DNA from: Cytophagales bacterium
GTDB lineage: Bacteria; Bacteroidota; Bacteroidia; Cytophagales; Spirosomataceae
DNA length: 64,000 bases
Assembly (NCBI GenBank): GCA_013298025.1
Contig: JAAFJE010000013.1
Span: forward strand, 1-64,000
Direction of reading: 5' to 3'
Shown one piece after another: positions 18,533 through 26,758 of this stretch. Within the stretch, counting starts at the first letter, position 1. Each line of letters begins with the position of its first letter. Position numbers and translations under genes: made by a program. Under the pieces are notes generated by a model that did not search any database, was not told where the DNA came from, and saw only the letters and a list, made by a program, of their open reading frames with translations.

Positions 18533-19061
18533 AATGTTGTTGATTAAGTTAAGTAAATAAAAGCGGTAAAAAGAAGAGTTTTCGTTGTTTAGCACAATTT
18601 GAAAATATAAAAAAAACTCAATAAATCATTGTTTTTCAGTAATTTATTTTCAAAATAAATTTTTTTAAAAATTGTTTTTGTACAATTATTTGAAATTTTT
18701 TGATAAATTTTAGAGATACTCTATTATCAACCAAAATAAAGGAAGTATTAAGCTGCCATAAACTGTATAAAAACAACCCTCGCAAAAGGCTATTCTGAGT
18801 TAGTCGTTGTGATAAGTTGCTGTATAAAACTTCCCATTTTGAGGTCGTTTCTAGGAAGATTTTTATGATAGTGTTATTAAGTAGTTGATAATTAATTAAG
18901 TATTGTTACTTTGAGTATTTTATACATTGTACAGAGACGTTATATTAAGTGTTTTAGGCTTTTTAGTGTATGTGGCATGCTGTATTGCTAATGTTATGAT
19001 GTACAGTGTTTGTAAAATGATGATAAAAACCCATCAACAGTAATAGTTTGAGTGGTTTGGT
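18533..19061. other. Left part of the TonB receptor / GH28 divergent intergenic region
   Basis: The gap 18533-19314 is nearly 800 bp. Its left part is very AT-rich (18600-18720) and should hold the receptor's promoter, although no clear -7 element was found. No gene is recognisable. The right part holds the palindrome and structured leader listed separately. Confidence 0.5.
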
Positions 19062-19079
19062 AACGTTGCCGGCAACGTT
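19062..19079. promoter_or_regulatory. LacI-type palindromic operator before GH28-CE8
   Basis: AACGTTGCC-GGCAACGTT is a perfect 18-bp palindrome with a central CG step, as typical for LacI/GalR-family operators. Its right end abuts TTTG (19078-19081), which stands 20 nt before a degenerate -7 element TACTTGTT (19102-19109). A repressor bound here would block the -33 region. No LacI-family gene is present in the window. Confidence 0.6.
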
Positions 19080-19140
19080 TGCATAAAAAAAAGAAAAACT
19101 TTACTTGTTCGCTTCGTATGATTGTGACAATTTCGGGACA

Positions 19141-19254
19141 TCAAACGCAAGTTTAGGTGCTTGCGGTTTGAGGCTCTCCCATAGCAATATATCATCTCCG
19201 TATCAAATAAAAGTGCTGGCAGTGTTCTGCCTCAAACTTTTATGGCCTTTTTTT
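19141..19254 (+). ncRNA. Structured leader RNA with terminator-like hairpin before GH28 (candidate attenuator)
   Basis: Hairpin 1 pairs TCAAACGCAAG (19141-19151) with CTTGCGGTTTGA (19160-19171), one bulged base. Hairpin 2 (19207-19243) has outer arms ATAAAAGT/ACTTTTAT and inner arms GGCAG/CTGCC with a TGTT loop, followed by GGCC and seven T (19248-19254), like an intrinsic terminator. GTTTGAGGC (19166-19174) can also pair with GCCTCAAAC (19229-19237), which would break both hairpins. This is the layout of an attenuator or riboswitch, or of a short independent RNA. It matches no RNA family I can name. Confidence 0.45.
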
Positions 19255-19314
19255 AAGCTACCTTATCATATTGAATAAATTATAGCTAAATCGTTAAATT
19301 AAATTGTATTATTC

Positions 19315-20958
19315 ATGAAATGCACACTTGTAGGGTGGGTAGCCACTGGCTTGGCTTTATCTACTTTTTCGCTCAAGGCACAAAAAGCCTCCGTTTATAC
19401 TTGGGACAACCTGCCCAAGGTGGTTCAGCCTTCCTTTAAGAAAGATACCATCAATATTCTTACTAAAGGAGCTAAACCCGATGGTATTACGCTCAATACT
19501 AAAATTATCAACGAGGCTATTGTAGCTTGTAGCAAAAAAGGCGGTGGCGTTGTGCTTGTTCCCAAGGGGCTTTGGCTGACGGGGCCTATTGTTTTACAAA
19601 GTAATGTAAACTTGCATTTGCAACAAGCCGCTACGTTGTTGTTTACAACCGACAAATCGCAGTATGCTTTGGTCGAAGGAAGCTACGAAGGAAAAAGTGC
19701 TGCACGCAACCAGTCGCCTATTTCGGCTAAAGGTGTTGAAAATGTAGCAATTACAGGAAAAGGGATTGTCGATGGCAATGGCGATGTTTGGCGTGCCGTT
19801 AATAAATCGCAGTTGACCGAAGGCCAATGGAAAGAAAAATTAGCTTCGGGAGGTGTATTGAAAGACGATGGCAAAACGTGGTATCCAAGCGAGCAGTTTA
19901 AAAAAGCCAGCGTAGAAGGCAAAAGTATGTTGCTTATCAATGGCAAAAAGCCCGAAGATTTTGCTGATATGAAAGACTTCCTTCGCCCTAATTTGGTCGT
20001 AATTAGTCAATGTAAAAATGTATTGCTCGAAGGGGTCACTTTCCAAAATTCGCCTGCTTGGTGCTTGCATCCACTCATGTCGGAAAATGTAACTTTTAGA
20101 AACCTAACAGTCAAAAACCCAGAATATGCCCACAATGGCGATGGCATGGATATTGAGTCGTGCAAAAACTTCTTGGTAGAAGGTTGTACGCTCGATGTGG
20201 GCGACGATGCCATTTGTATTAAGTCGGGTAAAGATGAGGAAGGACGCAAAAGAGGTATGCCAACAGAAAATGGCGTAATTCGCAATAATGTGGTGTATAA
20301 TGGTCACGGTGGTTTTGTGGTAGGAAGTGAAATGAGTGGGGGAGCTCGCAATATTTTTGTGTATGATTGTACTTTTATGGGAACCGATAAAGGTCTTCGT
20401 TTCAAATCGGTACGTGGGCGTGGGGGTGTTGTTGAAAATATTTATGCAAAAAATATTTATATGAAAGATATAGCACAAGAGGCGATTTTCTTTGATATGT
20501 ACTATTTTGTAAAATTTGCTACAGATACCCCAAGAGATGAGCGTCCGGTAGTGAATGAAGGTACGCCCGTTTTTAGAAATATGAAATTTGAAAATATCGT
20601 TTGTCAAGGTGCTGAAAAAGGGATTTTTATTCGTGGCTTGCCCGAAATGCCTATCCAAAACATTACGATTGAAAACGCTACTTTACAAGCCGAAGTGGGG
20701 GTTGAACTCACCGACGTTTCGGTAGTAAATTTGAAAAATGTGCATCTGCATGCTGCCAAAACCGATCCCGTGATTGACGTAAACAATAGCCAGTCGTTGG
20801 TATTTGATGGCATTACGTTGGGAAATCCTGCGAAAAAATTCTTCTCTTTTACGGGCGAGCGTAGCCAAAATATCCAAATTCTACATACTAAATTGAGCCA
20901 AGCCCAACAAAAGGCTGAATGGAAAAATGGAGCAAAAGAATTTGCTATTGCAGAATAA
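19315..20958 (+). CDS. GH28 polygalacturonase
   Basis: Secreted 547-residue protein with a signal peptide ending near STFSLKA. The beta-helix carries all GH28 signatures in order: NGDGMD (about residue 275), GDDAICIKSG (about 300), GHGGFVVGSE (about 335) and GLRFKS (about 363). These give the three catalytic Asp residues, the His and the RxK substrate clamp. GH28 hydrolyses alpha-1,4-galacturonan, and related members act on rhamnogalacturonan. The gene is followed by a CE8 pectin methylesterase 83 bp later, a natural pair in which demethylation exposes the GH28 substrate. Control probably acts through the palindrome and leader upstream. Confidence 0.93.
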   Translation: MKCTLVGWVATGLALSTFSLKAQKASVYTWDNLPKVVQPSFKKDTINILTKGAKPDGITLNTKIINEAIVACSKKGGGVVLVPKGLWLTGPIVLQSNVNLHLQQAATLLFTTDKSQYALVEGSYEGKSAARNQSPISAKGVENVAITGKGIVDGNGDVWRAVNKSQLTEGQWKEKLASGGVLKDDGKTWYPSEQFKKASVEGKSMLLINGKKPEDFADMKDFLRPNLVVISQCKNVLLEGVTFQNSPAWCLHPLMSENVTFRNLTVKNPEYAHNGDGMDIESCKNFLVEGCTLDVGDDAICIKSGKDEEGRKRGMPTENGVIRNNVVYNGHGGFVVGSEMSGGARNIFVYDCTFMGTDKGLRFKSVRGRGGVVENIYAKNIYMKDIAQEAIFFDMYYFVKFATDTPRDERPVVNEGTPVFRNMKFENIVCQGAEKGIFIRGLPEMPIQNITIENATLQAEVGVELTDVSVVNLKNVHLHAAKTDPVIDVNNSQSLVFDGITLGNPAKKFFSFTGERSQNIQILHTKLSQAQQKAEWKNGAKEFAIAE

Positions 20959-21041
20959 CATAGGTTGACTTTGACAAAGTATTGGCTTTGTCAAAGTCTT
21001 TCTTTCGGCACGTTTTTTACAAAACATCATCACTTTTTATC

Positions 21042-22040
21042 ATGAAAAAAATAGGGATTATCCTGCTTTTATTGGTGGGATTGGTGGATGCTTTTGCCCA
21101 AAATACGGCAAAATATCCTGTTAAATTTACTGTAGCTCAAGATGGTACAGGCGATTTTAAGACGATTCAAGAAGCGATTATGGCTTTTCGTGACCATTCG
21201 CAAGAGCGGGTTGTCTTGTTTATCAAAAATGGTACGTATCACGAAAAAATAGTGATTCCTGCCAATAAACCAAACTTGCATTTGGTCGGCGAAAGTCGTG
21301 CAGGTGTAGTCATTACCAATGCCGATTATTCAGGAAAATCGTACCTCAACAACCAAAAAGATGCCGTGGGTAAAACGCAGTTTAGTACCTACAATTCTTA
21401 TACATTTTTGGTTGATGCCCCGGACATTATCATCGAAAACCTTACCATTCAAAATGCTTCGGGGCGTGTCGGACAAGCGGTGGCGTTGCATGTAGAAGGT
21501 GATAGGTTTGTATGTAAAAACTGTTTGATTTTAGGTAATCAAGACACCTTGTATGCCGCAAAAGAAGGCAGTCGCCAGTATTATGTGCATTGTCAAATAG
21601 AAGGTACAGTCGATTTTTTATTTGGTAAAGCCATCGCTGTGTTTCAATCTTGTGTGCTCAAAAGTTTGTCTGATTCCTATGTTACTGCCGTTGCAACGCC
21701 AGCATATCAGCCGTATGGATTTGTATTTTTCGATTGCAAATTGGTAGCTGATTCTTCTGCCAAAAAAGTGTATTTAGGGCGACCTTGGCGACCATATTGC
21801 AAAACGGTATTTATTCGTACCGACATGGGTGGTCATATTTTACCTGTTGGTTGGCATAATTGGGGAAATCCTGAGAATGAAAAAACGGTTTTATATGCCG
21901 AATACCAATCCACTGGCACAGGAGCAAATCCTTCAAAAAGAGCTACTTGGAGCAAACAGTTGAAGAAAAAAGAGTTGTCGGCTTATACTTTAGCGAAAAT
22001 TTTTGGAACAAAAGAAAACCTGCCTACTTGGTGGGAATAA
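21042..22040 (+). CDS. CE8 pectin methylesterase
   Basis: About 332 residues; the ATG at 21042 begins a signal peptide (MKKIGIILLLLVGLVDAFA) and is preferred over 20982. CE8 motifs are present in order: GTGDFKTIQEAI at the N-terminus, GNQDTLYA (catalytic Asp), GTVDFLFGKA (second Asp) and LGRPWRPY (substrate-binding Arg and Trp). It removes methyl esters from homogalacturonan and supplies free galacturonate stretches to the GH28 and PL1 enzymes. It is co-transcribed with GH28 and ends at a strong hairpin shared with the convergent DUF5703 gene. Confidence 0.93.
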   Translation: MKKIGIILLLLVGLVDAFAQNTAKYPVKFTVAQDGTGDFKTIQEAIMAFRDHSQERVVLFIKNGTYHEKIVIPANKPNLHLVGESRAGVVITNADYSGKSYLNNQKDAVGKTQFSTYNSYTFLVDAPDIIIENLTIQNASGRVGQAVALHVEGDRFVCKNCLILGNQDTLYAAKEGSRQYYVHCQIEGTVDFLFGKAIAVFQSCVLKSLSDSYVTAVATPAYQPYGFVFFDCKLVADSSAKKVYLGRPWRPYCKTVFIRTDMGGHILPVGWHNWGNPENEKTVLYAEYQSTGTGANPSKRATWSKQLKKKELSAYTLAKIFGTKENLPTWWE

Positions 22041-22055
22041 ATGATGAATTTAGTG

Positions 22056-22091
22056 TAAGGTTGTAAATCATTATTTTAGTTTACAACCTTA
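22056..22091. terminator. Bidirectional hairpin terminator
   Basis: TAAGGTTGTAAA (22056-22067) pairs perfectly with TTTACAACCTTA (22080-22091) around a 12-nt AT-rich loop. It lies between the convergent CE8 and DUF5703 genes. Confidence 0.8.
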
Positions 22092-22097
22092 TAAATA

Positions 22098-24392
22098 TTA
22101 CCAAACAATATCCTTTTCTCTGGCTTTAGGTATGACAATCAACGATTGTACTTGCCCATTTTTCCAATCTAATTCTACCGTCGTTTGCATAGGGGCAAAG
22201 AGTTTAAAATGTACGTTTTTACTTTTATCCCAAGCAGGAAGTAAATAAATTTTTTCTCCTACTGTTTGCATCAACATTTCTTGCAAACCAATCATGCCAG
22301 AACCGCCCCAATTGTGGTCGGGTGTCCAGTCGTAGCCAGGTCCCCAAAAGGTCGGAAATCGCCGTGGCGCATCTTGTAATTTGAGGCTGGTAAGTCGAAA
22401 AGCTTCGGCTGTCAGTCCTAAGCGAGCCGCAAAAATATTGTCTTGTTTCCAGCCAATATGACTTCTAAACTTGAGTGCGTCTGTATCTAATTGGTACGTC
22501 TGAATGGCGGTATCGAGTCCTGCTTTGCCAATCCCATACATTCCCCACGGAAAAACAGGGTAAAGCTGAGGCGACTCTACGTTGTTGATGCGTTCCCACA
22601 GGTAGGCTGGAGCAATGGTTGTTTTTCCACCAAAACTTCTAAACCGAATCGGCGGAATGCGTTGGAGCATGGCTTCCCAACTGGCTTTTTTGTCGGGTTG
22701 TATATATTTCGAGCCAAGTAAGGTTTGCAAAACGGTTTGTAAAGAGGCTATGGTTGAGGTTGAATTATACGCCATTTTATAGGTTTCTGCTCCTGAGCTT
22801 GGAAACAAAATCAACTGCTTATTGGCATCTAAAGCCTTGCTTCCTCGTTTCTTGGCTAAATACTGATAATGTTCGTTAAAAAATTGTAAACAGCTTTCTA
22901 TCAATGGTATATAAGCACTGATGTCTTTTCCTTGGTAGCGTTCTGTTTCTAAAATCATTTGGCAAAATTCCAAAACGGTGTCCCATTCGTATTCGAGCCA
23001 AGCGTTGTATTCAAGTCCTTTGTCGAAGCCTACAGGTCGTTTCCAACCATATTCGGCAGGATTGGGCAAGCCAAAATTTTCGAGTTGTTCGGTAAAACAC
23101 GCTCCTTTGTGTTGCCAGTAAGTAGATGTCCTGAGTTCGGCATTTTGGAGTAAACGAAGGTAGAAATCAAATTGCGGCTTCATCATATCAATATCTCCAC
23201 TTTTGAGCATAGGCCAATACACCAACCTTTGGTTTTGTGCGGTGTGCGTACCGCCGCCCCAGTTTCTGAAATCGGGCGTAAATTTGAGTGTTGAGTCGGT
23301 CAAGGAAGCATCGACGGTAAACAAACCACCATTAAATTTAGTCGGATATGTTCCTGTGGCATTGCAAGCCAATTGATAACGGAATAGCTGATAATTGCGT
23401 GCCATAAACCAATGTGGCGTGCCTTGCGGAAAACTGATAAAGCTTTTTTCCCAAAAACGATGCCACCAATCTTGGGTAGCTTGGACATCTTTGGTCGGGT
23501 CTAATTGGGCGATGCTTTTGTACAATCCAGCAAGCCATTCGGTATAATTCGGAACAGTTTGTGTATGCAACACAAGGGTCAATTCATGTTGTTTTTGGAC
23601 TTTTTTGCTGTGTAAAATCCAAGCTTTGTAATCGGTATCAAGGTATTTGCCTGTTTGCGTACCTGTCATTTGCCAAGCATTACCCAAAATTACACCGCCA
23701 AAACTCAGGTTTTTAAGTGGATTATACAAAAGATGCTTAACGCTATCTAGTCCTTGTTGGTGTACGGTTACGTCAAAAACAGAAGGGCGATCTTGGTTTT
23801 CATGACAAAAAACCAAGCCTTTGTTTTGCCAACTGATAGTATCTGCCAAGGTTTTTACAATGCCTTGGGGTGCCCATTTGTAGGAATTGGCATTGTTTTC
23901 TTTTCCTTTGGTAATGCGGTCTTGGTAACGCCAACTTTCATAACGACTTTCCACCGCTACCGCCTGATTTGCCTCGACATTGACATGAATCACAGGTTTA
24001 AAAACGTCCACCCAAAGTGTTATTTTTGCTTGTAATGTCCCTTTTTTGCCATGAATGACAACACTTCCTTCTTTTAAATGCAAACTTTGTTGAAAAAAAT
24101 CACCTTTATCGAATGGATTGGGCGAAAGTTTTACCCGAACTCTACCCAGTTTTAATAAGGTATTGTTATGGTCGAAAGTGCCACTGCGGGCTATGTAAAA
24201 AAGCATATCGCCATTTTCTACCCATACATTCAAGCCAATATCGCCACCGCCACAAGGCATCGATCCGCCTGCATTTTTGCTTGGACTTTGCCATGTAAGG
24301 TCATAAACTGATACATCGTGACCAGCAGGATTTTGTCCCAACAAAAGGTGGTTGAGAGAAAGGCAAAGCCATAAAAGAAAAGATTTTTTCAT
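22098..24392 (-). CDS. DUF5703 / GH95-like family secreted protein
   Basis: Secreted 764-residue protein with signal peptide MKKSFLLWLCLSLNHLLLGQ. The N-terminal region (LTWQSPSKNAGGSMPCGGG, IGLNVWVENGDMLFYIARSG) matches DUF5703. The later part (NYQLFRYQLACNATGTYPTK, FNGGLFTVD, FRNWGGGTHTAQNQ) resembles the (alpha/alpha)6 barrel of GH95 alpha-L-fucosidases / galactosidases. A fucosidase-like or galactosidase-like role on RG-II (which contains L-galactose and methylfucose) is possible but not shown. It is monocistronic. A candidate -7 element TATTTTTG sits at 24454-24447 on the minus strand, without the AraC direct repeats. Confidence 0.7.
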   Translation of the reverse strand: MKKSFLLWLCLSLNHLLLGQNPAGHDVSVYDLTWQSPSKNAGGSMPCGGGDIGLNVWVENGDMLFYIARSGTFDHNNTLLKLGRVRVKLSPNPFDKGDFFQQSLHLKEGSVVIHGKKGTLQAKITLWVDVFKPVIHVNVEANQAVAVESRYESWRYQDRITKGKENNANSYKWAPQGIVKTLADTISWQNKGLVFCHENQDRPSVFDVTVHQQGLDSVKHLLYNPLKNLSFGGVILGNAWQMTGTQTGKYLDTDYKAWILHSKKVQKQHELTLVLHTQTVPNYTEWLAGLYKSIAQLDPTKDVQATQDWWHRFWEKSFISFPQGTPHWFMARNYQLFRYQLACNATGTYPTKFNGGLFTVDASLTDSTLKFTPDFRNWGGGTHTAQNQRLVYWPMLKSGDIDMMKPQFDFYLRLLQNAELRTSTYWQHKGACFTEQLENFGLPNPAEYGWKRPVGFDKGLEYNAWLEYEWDTVLEFCQMILETERYQGKDISAYIPLIESCLQFFNEHYQYLAKKRGSKALDANKQLILFPSSGAETYKMAYNSTSTIASLQTVLQTLLGSKYIQPDKKASWEAMLQRIPPIRFRSFGGKTTIAPAYLWERINNVESPQLYPVFPWGMYGIGKAGLDTAIQTYQLDTDALKFRSHIGWKQDNIFAARLGLTAEAFRLTSLKLQDAPRRFPTFWGPGYDWTPDHNWGGSGMIGLQEMLMQTVGEKIYLLPAWDKSKNVHFKLFAPMQTTVELDWKNGQVQSLIVIPKAREKDIVW

Positions 24393-24610
24393 AGAAAGAT
24401 TTAGCTCAAATACGGTTATTTGTTGCTGTTAAAACCCGTATCCTGCCAAAAATACTCAAAATAGCCCACAATGTTTTTAAAATCAGTACAATATTATCAT
24501 TTTACAAATCCCTATCATGCTCTATCGTTTTTGATAAAATATTCATTAATACCTGTATTGTAGAAAAGAAATTAGCCTAGTTCCAAGATTTTATTGGGAA
24601 TAGTAAAGGT
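24393..24610. other. Left part of the DUF5703 / GH127 divergent intergenic region
   Basis: The gap 24393-24713 is 321 bp. Its left part holds the DUF5703 promoter candidate. AATATTGTA (24495-24487) and AAAATGATA (24503-24495) on the minus strand resemble the AraC half-site but lack its spacing. The right part is promoter C. No gene is seen. Confidence 0.45.
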
Positions 24611-24672
24611 AAAATGGTATAATACTTTGAGAAAATGGTACAAAAAAAAACTTATGTAAGCTAGTACCTTTG
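24611..24672 (+). promoter_or_regulatory. AraC-type operator and promoter C, before the GH127-RLP operon
   Basis: Two identical half-sites AAAATGGTA (24611-24619 and 24632-24640) start 21 bp apart. The -7 element TACCTTTG (24665-24672) starts 33 bp after the second half-site start, with a leader of about 35 nt. It is the clearest of the four copies. Confidence 0.8.
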
Positions 24673-24713
24673 TTAAGCTAATGATAAGATTTTATACTAT
24701 TTAAACCATCATC

Positions 24714-26741
24714 ATGTTGAAAGTTGTCTTCCACTATCTTTGCTTAGGGCTTTGTATGCTCGCTGTCAAGCCTTTAGTTGCACAAGATAAAGCACTTACC
24801 AATACGCAAAAAAGCAAATTTTCTCTCCTCAAAAGTGTCGATATGGGAGCAGTAGCTTGGACCAAAGGCTTTTGGGCGAATCGTTTTGAGGTTTGTCAAA
24901 AAACAATGGTACCAACCCTTTGGGAGCGTTATACCGATACCGTTGCTTGTCATGCTTTTCACAATTTTGAAGTAGCCGCAGGGTTGAAAAAAGGCCGATT
25001 CCGAGGCCCTTCTTTTCATGATGGCGATTTCTACAAAACATTGGAAGCCCTTGCCAGTATGTACGCCAGCACCAAAGACCCACAATTGGACAAGCTCATG
25101 GACAAAGCCATTGCGGTGATTGCTCAGGCTCAAATGCCCGATGGCTATATTTATACAAAATCTATCATCGAGCAAAAAAACACAGGCAAGCCCAAAATGT
25201 TTGATGATAAATTGAGCTTTGAGGCGTATAATTTTGGCCATTTGATGACAGCCGCTTGTGTGCATTATCGTGCTACAGGCAAAACTTCGTTGCTTACCAT
25301 TGCCAAAAAAGCTACCGATTTTTTGATTGGTTTTTATAATACCGCAACGCCCGAACAAGCCCGCAACGCCATTTGTCCTTCGCATTACATGGGTATTGTA
25401 GAAATGTATCGTACCACAGGCGAAGCCAAATATTTAACCCTTGTGAATAAACTTATCACGATTCGGGGCGAAAGTGAAGGAACAGACGATAATTCTGACC
25501 GTGTGCCATTTCGTCAGATGCGAAAAGTGATTGGTCATGCTGTGAGGGCTAATTACTTGTTTGCAGGTGTAGCCGACGTATTTGCCGAAACGGGCGATAC
25601 TACCTTGCTCAAGCCACTTCACACACTTTGGGACGATGTAGTTAATCACAAAATGTATGTTACAGGTGCTTGTGGAGCGTTGTACGATGGCGTTTCGCCA
25701 GATGGTACGGCTTATAAGCCCGATACCGTACAAAAAATTCACCAAGCTTATGGTAAAGCCTACCAATTGCCTAATCATTCGGCACACAACGAAACGTGTG
25801 CCAATATTGGTAATTTGCTCTGGAATTGGCGTATGCTTCAACTCACGGGCGAGGCAAAATATGCCGATGTGATGGAATTGGCTTTGTACAACAGCATTTT
25901 GTCGGGTATCAATCTCGAAGGAAACAAGTTCTTTTATACCAATCCGTTGGCGGCTTCCGACGCATTTCCATACCAATTGCGTTGGTTTGGTGGTCGTCAG
26001 GCGTATATTAGCAAATCTAACTGTTGTCCGCCCAACGTTGTTCGTACCATTGCCGAGGTGAGCAATTATGTGTATAGTTTTGCCAATAATGGTATTTATG
26101 TGCATTTGTATGGGGGCAATACGCTGTCAACACAAACACCCGACGGACAAAAAATTTCACTCGAACAAATCACAGATTATCCTTGGAATGGACTTATTCG
26201 TTTGAAAATCAAAGAGATTACGAGTAAATCTTACAACTTTTATTTGCGTATTCCAGCTTGGGCAGATGGGGCTGAAGTGTGGATTAATGGGAAAAAACAA
26301 AACCTAGCGGTGCAAGCAGGTACATACCTAGCGTTACAAAAAAATTGGCAATCAGGCGATGAAATTCAATTGCGTTTACCGATGGAGGTGCAATTACTCG
26401 AATCGAATCCTTTGGTAGAAGAAACCCGGAACCAAGTTGCTGTCAAACGTGGGCCACTTGTGTATTGTTTAGAATCTACCGATTTATCCACAGCACAAAA
26501 AGTAGCTCAAATCAGTATTCCTGTGGCAAGCCAATGGACGACCAAAACGCAGAAAATTGTAAATGCCGATGTTGTGATGCTCGAAACGCAAGCCAAAACC
26601 TTTGCCCCTCAAACATGGATCACGCTGTATAAACCTGTACAAAAACAAGCACAAACAACCAAAATTACCTTAGTTCCTTATTTCGCTTGGGCCAATCGTG
26701 GGCATTCTGAAATGAGCGTTTGGTTGCCTTTAAGTCGATAA
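24714..26741 (+). CDS. GH127 family glycosidase (beta-L-arabinofuranosidase / aceric acid hydrolase type)
   Basis: Secreted 675-residue protein of the former DUF1680 family, with a signal peptide ending near KPLVA. The zinc/cysteine catalytic centre is intact: Glu and Cys in NETCANIGN and the Cys pair in SNCCPPN. The mature N-terminus (GFWANRFEVCQKTMVPTLWE) and the FHDGDFYKTLEALA segment of the (alpha/alpha)6 barrel fit too. In GH127, HypBA1 cleaves beta-L-arabinofuranosides and BT1003 releases aceric acid from RG-II. The RG-II context favours an activity like the latter, but sequence reading cannot separate them. It is the first gene of a seven-gene operon; the RuBisCO-like gene starts 17 bp after its stop. 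Confidence 0.88.
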   Translation: MLKVVFHYLCLGLCMLAVKPLVAQDKALTNTQKSKFSLLKSVDMGAVAWTKGFWANRFEVCQKTMVPTLWERYTDTVACHAFHNFEVAAGLKKGRFRGPSFHDGDFYKTLEALASMYASTKDPQLDKLMDKAIAVIAQAQMPDGYIYTKSIIEQKNTGKPKMFDDKLSFEAYNFGHLMTAACVHYRATGKTSLLTIAKKATDFLIGFYNTATPEQARNAICPSHYMGIVEMYRTTGEAKYLTLVNKLITIRGESEGTDDNSDRVPFRQMRKVIGHAVRANYLFAGVADVFAETGDTTLLKPLHTLWDDVVNHKMYVTGACGALYDGVSPDGTAYKPDTVQKIHQAYGKAYQLPNHSAHNETCANIGNLLWNWRMLQLTGEAKYADVMELALYNSILSGINLEGNKFFYTNPLAASDAFPYQLRWFGGRQAYISKSNCCPPNVVRTIAEVSNYVYSFANNGIYVHLYGGNTLSTQTPDGQKISLEQITDYPWNGLIRLKIKEITSKSYNFYLRIPAWADGAEVWINGKKQNLAVQAGTYLALQKNWQSGDEIQLRLPMEVQLLESNPLVEETRNQVAVKRGPLVYCLESTDLSTAQKVAQISIPVASQWTTKTQKIVNADVVMLETQAKTFAPQTWITLYKPVQKQAQTTKITLVPYFAWANRGHSEMSVWLPLSR

Positions 26742-26758
26742 TTTTTAAATACATTTTT

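Noticed and set aside
24487-24503. AraC-like words AATATTGTA and AAAATGATA before DUF5703
   Set aside because: They overlap each other and no partner stands 21 bp away, nor a -7 element at the required distance; not counted as a fifth site.
24774-26105. Long antisense frames (203 and 223 codons) opposite GH127
   Set aside because: Mirror frames of a codon-biased gene; no recognisable protein, and the sense strand carries the full GH127 signature.
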